Part shown: positions 60,930 to 64,000 of the stretch, piece by piece
Layout of the letters: each line of letters starts with the position of its first letter
Position numbering within the stretch: the stretch's first letter is position 1
From: Sphaerothrix gracilis
GTDB lineage: Bacteria; Cyanobacteriota; Cyanobacteriia; Phormidesmidales; Phormidesmidaceae
Assembly: GCF_030405905.1 (NCBI RefSeq)
Contig: NZ_JASATW010000001.1
Coordinates: 186,001-250,000 of the forward strand
Length of the DNA: 64,000 nucleotides
Reading direction: 5' to 3'
The notes under the pieces: model-generated
What the model was told of the DNA's origin: nothing
Database searches by the model: none
Seen by the model: only the letters and a program-made list of their open reading frames with translations
Made by a program: the position numbers and the translations under genes

Positions 60930-62258
60930 ATGTCAGAAATTTCGCCGGAGTTTTTAGCAGAGCGGAATGTCCGGTTTGTCCGGGTATTGTGGTGTGACAA
61001 CGGTAACGTTATTCGAGCTAAGGCAATTCATGTCGGTGCCCTAAAGCGCCATTGGCAAAGAGGCGTAGGACTTTCGGTAGCGCAGCAGGCCGTACCTGCA
61101 ACGGTAGACGCGCCAGCGGCAGGCAGCGGACTAGGCCCGGTAGGAGAAGTTTGGCTGGTGCCGGATGAAGCTACGCTGACGGTCTTGCCCTATGCCCCCA
61201 GCCACGCCAGGGTATTAGGCAACCTGGTCAAAGACGGTCAGCCGTGGCCTTGGTGCCCCCGTGGCTTTCTGCAGCGCATGGTGCAGGCGGCAGCCGATCT
61301 AGGACTAGAGATACAGGCCGCCTTTGAAAATGAGTTTTACCTGTTGCAAAAGCAGGGCGATCGCCTCATCCCTGCCGACCAAATGCCCTTTGCCGCTAGC
61401 CTCTCGATGGATCTGCAGCAGCCGATTATTGACGCGATCGCTGACGCACTGATAGCCCAAAATATTGAAATTGAACAGTACTACCCCGAATCTGGCCCCG
61501 GTCAGCAAGAAATTTCGGTGCGCTATACCCAGGCGATCGCCGCGGCGGATCAGCAGATTGCCTTTCGTGAGACTGTGCGGGCGATCGCTCGTCAGCACGG
61601 CCTGATTGCCTCTTTCTTGCCCAAGGTGTTTGAGAACTCAGCCGGGAGCGGCTGTCATCTCCACTTCAGCCTCTGGCAGCAGGGCCAAAACATCGTGCCC
61701 AACGGTCAGGGACAGCTCACCGCGATCGCCCGCTCTTTCGTCGCTGGCATTCTCAACCATCTGCCAGCGCTGATGCTGCTGACCGCCCCTAGCACCAACT
61801 CCTACCGCCGCCTACAGCCTCATGCCTGGAGCGGCGCCTTTCGCGCCTGGGGCTACGACAACCGGGAGGCAGCCGTGCGGATTCCGACCAATCCCAGCTC
61901 GCCCAGTCCCACCCACATCGAGCTTAAAACCGTAGACGGGGCTGCTAATCCCTATCTGGCTCTAGGCGCGGTCATTGCAGCTGGACTAGACGGCGTTCGC
62001 CAAAAGCTCAGCCCTAGCGATCCGGTTGATATAGATCCAGGGCTGATACCTGAGGCTGAGCAAATGCGGCGGGGCATCGATCGCCTGCCTACTAGCCTAA
62101 AACTGGCTATGGAGCAGTTTCAGCAGGACACGGTGCTGACTGAGGCACTAGGCCAACCGCTTGCCCAGACTTACCTGGCAGTGCGTCAGGCAGAGTGGGA
62201 AGCGCTGCACAGCCTGAGTTTGGAAGAGGAAGTAAGACTGCTGGTAGAGCGTTACTAG
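60930..62258 (+). CDS. glutamine-synthetase family enzyme
   Basis: 442-residue protein of the GS fold. A beta-grasp N-terminal part (about 10-100, RFVRVLWCDNGNVIRAKAI) precedes the catalytic domain. Seen are the metal-binding FENEFYLL, HLHFSL in GSGCHLHFSLW, the ATP region and IELKTVDGAANPYLALGAVI. The missing canonical GS-I adenylylation region and the sequence layout fit gamma-glutamyl-amine ligases (PuuA/GlnA3-like) better than the main assimilatory GlnA. The amine substrate is unknown. GGGAG precedes the ATG. Confidence 0.82.
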   Translation: MSEISPEFLAERNVRFVRVLWCDNGNVIRAKAIHVGALKRHWQRGVGLSVAQQAVPATVDAPAAGSGLGPVGEVWLVPDEATLTVLPYAPSHARVLGNLVKDGQPWPWCPRGFLQRMVQAAADLGLEIQAAFENEFYLLQKQGDRLIPADQMPFAASLSMDLQQPIIDAIADALIAQNIEIEQYYPESGPGQQEISVRYTQAIAAADQQIAFRETVRAIARQHGLIASFLPKVFENSAGSGCHLHFSLWQQGQNIVPNGQGQLTAIARSFVAGILNHLPALMLLTAPSTNSYRRLQPHAWSGAFRAWGYDNREAAVRIPTNPSSPSPTHIELKTVDGAANPYLALGAVIAAGLDGVRQKLSPSDPVDIDPGLIPEAEQMRRGIDRLPTSLKLAMEQFQQDTVLTEALGQPLAQTYLAVRQAEWEALHSLSLEEEVRLLVERY

Positions 62259-62259
62259 G

Positions 62260-62296
62260 AAAAAGGGCTTGCCGTTCGGCTTCGCTCCCGGCAAGC
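62260..62296 (-). terminator. terminator of the GT2 gene, containing a repeat
   Basis: 8-bp stem GCTTGCCG (62267-62274) / CGGCAAGC (62289-62296) with a 14-base loop. On the minus strand it is followed by CCCTTTTT. It is also a copy of the repeat seen at 59509. Confidence 0.75.
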
Positions 62297-62318
62297 GCAG
62301 TGGAACAGGTAGAGAGGC

Positions 62319-63260
62319 TTAACTGACCTGATGGGCTTCGCGGTAAGCGGCGTAGACACTTTTGACGTTGTACCAGTTAAGGAAAATGCGGGCGATTTCT
62401 AGCGCGAGTTGGGGTTTGCCACGATCGATTAGCCACTGCAAGAGGGGAGCCATTGTGCGCTCGTTGAGGGTGCCACCCAGGGTAAGGCCGCCCCAGAGAA
62501 TGCGATGCAGCCAGGTCATCTGAATCATCAGTCGCACGTCCCAGGTGGGGTGTTTTTGATAAAACAGAACTCCCATGCGGCCCCGCTGAATTTCTTTGTC
62601 AATCAGGTTGGGGATTTGCTCTAGGGAGAAGGGAGGGTGCCAGTGGTAGCCCACCGCATCCGGGCAGCTAATCAGCTTTAAGCCCAGCTGCTTGAGCCGC
62701 ACGCCCAGTTCCAAATCTTCCCAGCCGTAAAGCTGAAAGCGAGTGTCAAACAGCCCGGCTTTTTCTAGCCATTTGCGGGCGATCGCCACGTTGCCTGTTG
62801 CAAAATAGGCCCGCGAGTAGTCAGTAATTTTGAATGGCTCAGCGGTAGGCCGCTCGAAGTTGCAGGTATTGATCACGGTGCCATAAGTAAAGACGCGATC
62901 GCTGCCTGTCTCTGCTATGCCCTGCTGCAGCGCGTTAGCGTGAGCCTGCAAAAAGCCCTCCAGTACGACTAAATCGCTGTCAATAAAAATAATATAGTCA
63001 CCCTGCGCTTTTTCCACCCCCAGGTTTCTGGCAGCAGCGGGGCCGAGATGAGACTGCTCAAACAGGCGCACGTGGGGAAATTCTGCGGCTTGTGCTTGCA
63101 GCCAGGTAACCGTGCCATCAGTGGAACCATCATCTACCACCACAATCTCATAGCCCATTACAGCAGTCTGCGGCGCTAGAATCTGCTGCTCCATCGCCCG
63201 CAGGCACTTTTCTAGAATGGGCCTACGGTTGTAGGTAGGAATGACAACGCTAAAGAACAT
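62319..63260 (-). CDS. glycosyltransferase family 2
   Basis: 313-residue GT-A glycosyltransferase. The N-terminus FFSVVIPTYNRRPILEKCL, the nucleotide-sugar motif VVDDGSTDGTVTWL, the metal-binding DSD in IIFIDSDLVVLEG, and the later GWEDLELGVRLKQLG (ED motif) are all present. It probably adds sugar to a surface polysaccharide. Acceptor unknown. It follows the permease gene with 39 bases between them. Confidence 0.9.
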   Translation of the reverse strand: MFFSVVIPTYNRRPILEKCLRAMEQQILAPQTAVMGYEIVVVDDGSTDGTVTWLQAQAAEFPHVRLFEQSHLGPAAARNLGVEKAQGDYIIFIDSDLVVLEGFLQAHANALQQGIAETGSDRVFTYGTVINTCNFERPTAEPFKITDYSRAYFATGNVAIARKWLEKAGLFDTRFQLYGWEDLELGVRLKQLGLKLISCPDAVGYHWHPPFSLEQIPNLIDKEIQRGRMGVLFYQKHPTWDVRLMIQMTWLHRILWGGLTLGGTLNERTMAPLLQWLIDRGKPQLALEIARIFLNWYNVKSVYAAYREAHQVS

Positions 63261-63299
63261 GACTCGCGGACAGAGGGCATAACGATTCTAGCGGAAACC

Positions 63300-64000
63300 C
63301 TAGGCCGCGCGATCGCGAATCGGCTGCGAGATTACCTGAGTCAAAATCACGTAAAGGATGGCGGCGCTGATAATGCCATTGACTGGCGCAACGCCCCAGC
63401 CGTAGCTGCCTGTGAAATAGGCAATGAGTGAACCAATCACGTAGGCAATCACGCCCGCCCAGTTGAAAGCAGGTAGGCGAGCTGAGAGAGAGGGAAACTG
63501 ACCCTGATGCCGAATCCAGAAATCGGCCATAATAATGCCGCCCACAGGCGGAATCACCGTTCCTAGAAAAATCAGATAGGTTGGCAGTAGATCGTAGATG
63601 CCCGAAAGCGTCAGCACCAGCGCCAGCGTCGCCCCACCTAAAACAAAGGCATGACGCTTGGGCGTGCGAAACATGTTAGCCCCAGCTACTGAGAAGGCGT
63701 AAATTGTATTGTCCTGCGTTGTCCAGACGTTCAGAATCAGCAAAATCAGGCCGCCAGCCAAGATTCCCTGAGTCGCCATTGCCTGAATCAAGTCCTGGGT
63801 GCCGTACACCATTGTTGAGAAGGCTCCAGCAAAGACCAGCAGTCCGTTGATCAAGAAAAAAGCGCAGAGGGTTGATAAAACTGCGCTTTTGCCAGAGCTG
63901 GCAAAGCGGCTCCAGTTAGTTGCCTGAGTGCCGCCGGAAATAAAGGTACCAATGACGATGGCTAGGGCCGCTCCAAAGCTGAGTTCACCGGAAGGCGCTG
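63300..64000 (-). CDS. cytosine/purine permease family (CodB-like), 5' end outside window
   Basis: 233 C-terminal residues of a polytopic NCS1-type transporter are visible; the start lies beyond 64000. Motifs: FGAALAIVIGTFISGGTQAT and NWSRFASSG near the cut, then several helices with IPPVGGIIMADFWIRHQG, typical of cytosine permease. It imports a nucleobase with a cation. An in-frame ATG at 63854 is internal, not the start, since the reading frame and the conserved sequence continue to the window edge. Confidence 0.85.
   Translation of the reverse strand, partial: APSGELSFGAALAIVIGTFISGGTQATNWSRFASSGKSAVLSTLCAFFLINGLLVFAGAFSTMVYGTQDLIQAMATQGILAGGLILLILNVWTTQDNTIYAFSVAGANMFRTPKRHAFVLGGATLALVLTLSGIYDLLPTYLIFLGTVIPPVGGIIMADFWIRHQGQFPSLSARLPAFNWAGVIAYVIGSLIAYFTGSYGWGVAPVNGIISAAILYVILTQVISQPIRDRAA

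Noticed and set aside
63300..63854. A complete small permease starting at the ATG 63854
   Set aside because: The conserved permease sequence continues in frame to the window edge, so this ATG is internal.
1..64000. CRISPR array, prophage or insertion sequence
   Set aside because: No regularly spaced direct repeats with unique spacers, no transposase or integrase, and no phage structural genes were seen.

Overview
The window is chromosomal DNA from a cyanobacterium. It carries photosystem, cytochrome b6f, NDH-1 and phycobilisome genes (psaI, psbEFLJ, ycf48, rubA, petB, petD, petG, ndhCKJ, apcF), many copies of the octamer GCGATCGC (HIP1), and small cyanobacterial families such as DUF3285 and DUF4278. 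A hetR gene next to a patX-like gene points to a filamentous organism. No heterocyst or nif structural genes are visible, so a Leptolyngbya-like non-heterocystous filament is my best guess; this is inference. No insertion sequence, prophage, CRISPR array, rRNA or convincing tRNA was found.

Layout. 1-8.1 kb: truncated glycogen phosphorylase, trxA (+), then a minus-strand run of pepP, a Tat-exported metallo-hydrolase, trpG, dgkA, ybeY, DUF3285 and prfB, the last with a programmed +1 frameshift. 8.1-8.4 kb: an island of nested palindromic repeats. 8.4-14 kb: Bax inhibitor-like protein, sigF, an ATP-grasp peptide ligase homologue, smpB, YciI, a 2'-5' RNA ligase-like protein and DUF4278. 14-24 kb: a minus-strand metabolic run (baeRF-type protein, GMC oxidoreductase, Rieske/FAD oxidoreductase, aldehyde dehydrogenase, metK, HAD hydrolase, rpsA). 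24-28.3 kb: VOC protein, TPR protein, zinc-ribbon membrane protein, GT4 glycosyltransferase and GDP-mannose dehydratase. 28.4-31.4 kb: petBD divergent from ctpA. 31.4-41.3 kb: HD hydrolase, degenerate MBL protein, site-2 protease, thrC and several uncharacterised cyanobacterial proteins. 41.4-45.9 kb: a photosynthesis cluster, with psaI converging on rubA-ycf48-psbEFLJ and ndhCKJ divergent from it. Four genes here (psaI, psbF, psbL, psbJ) are shorter than 50 codons and were read directly from the DNA. 46-51 kb: csaB, a coiled-coil protein and a CruA-type lycopene cyclase homologue. 51-52.7 kb: hetR and patX. 52.9-56.2 kb: FAD oxidoreductase coupled to a TerB/Mo-nitrogenase-C-like protein, and a YdcF-type protein. 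56.7-64 kb: apcF, a sugar kinase, petG, a cytochrome cM-like gene, a secreted caspase-like protein with an EF-hand, a glutamine-synthetase-like enzyme, GT2 and a truncated cytosine-permease-like gene.

The most striking item is the patX-like gene at 52376-52699. It encodes a small exported protein with three separate RG(S/T)GR pentapeptides, two internal and one forming the exact C-terminus. It lies directly upstream of hetR on the same strand. RGSGR is the known HetR-inhibiting peptide, so this looks like a multi-copy peptide-signal precursor paired with its receptor. The three copies use different codons, so they are not a recent duplication and are probably maintained by selection.
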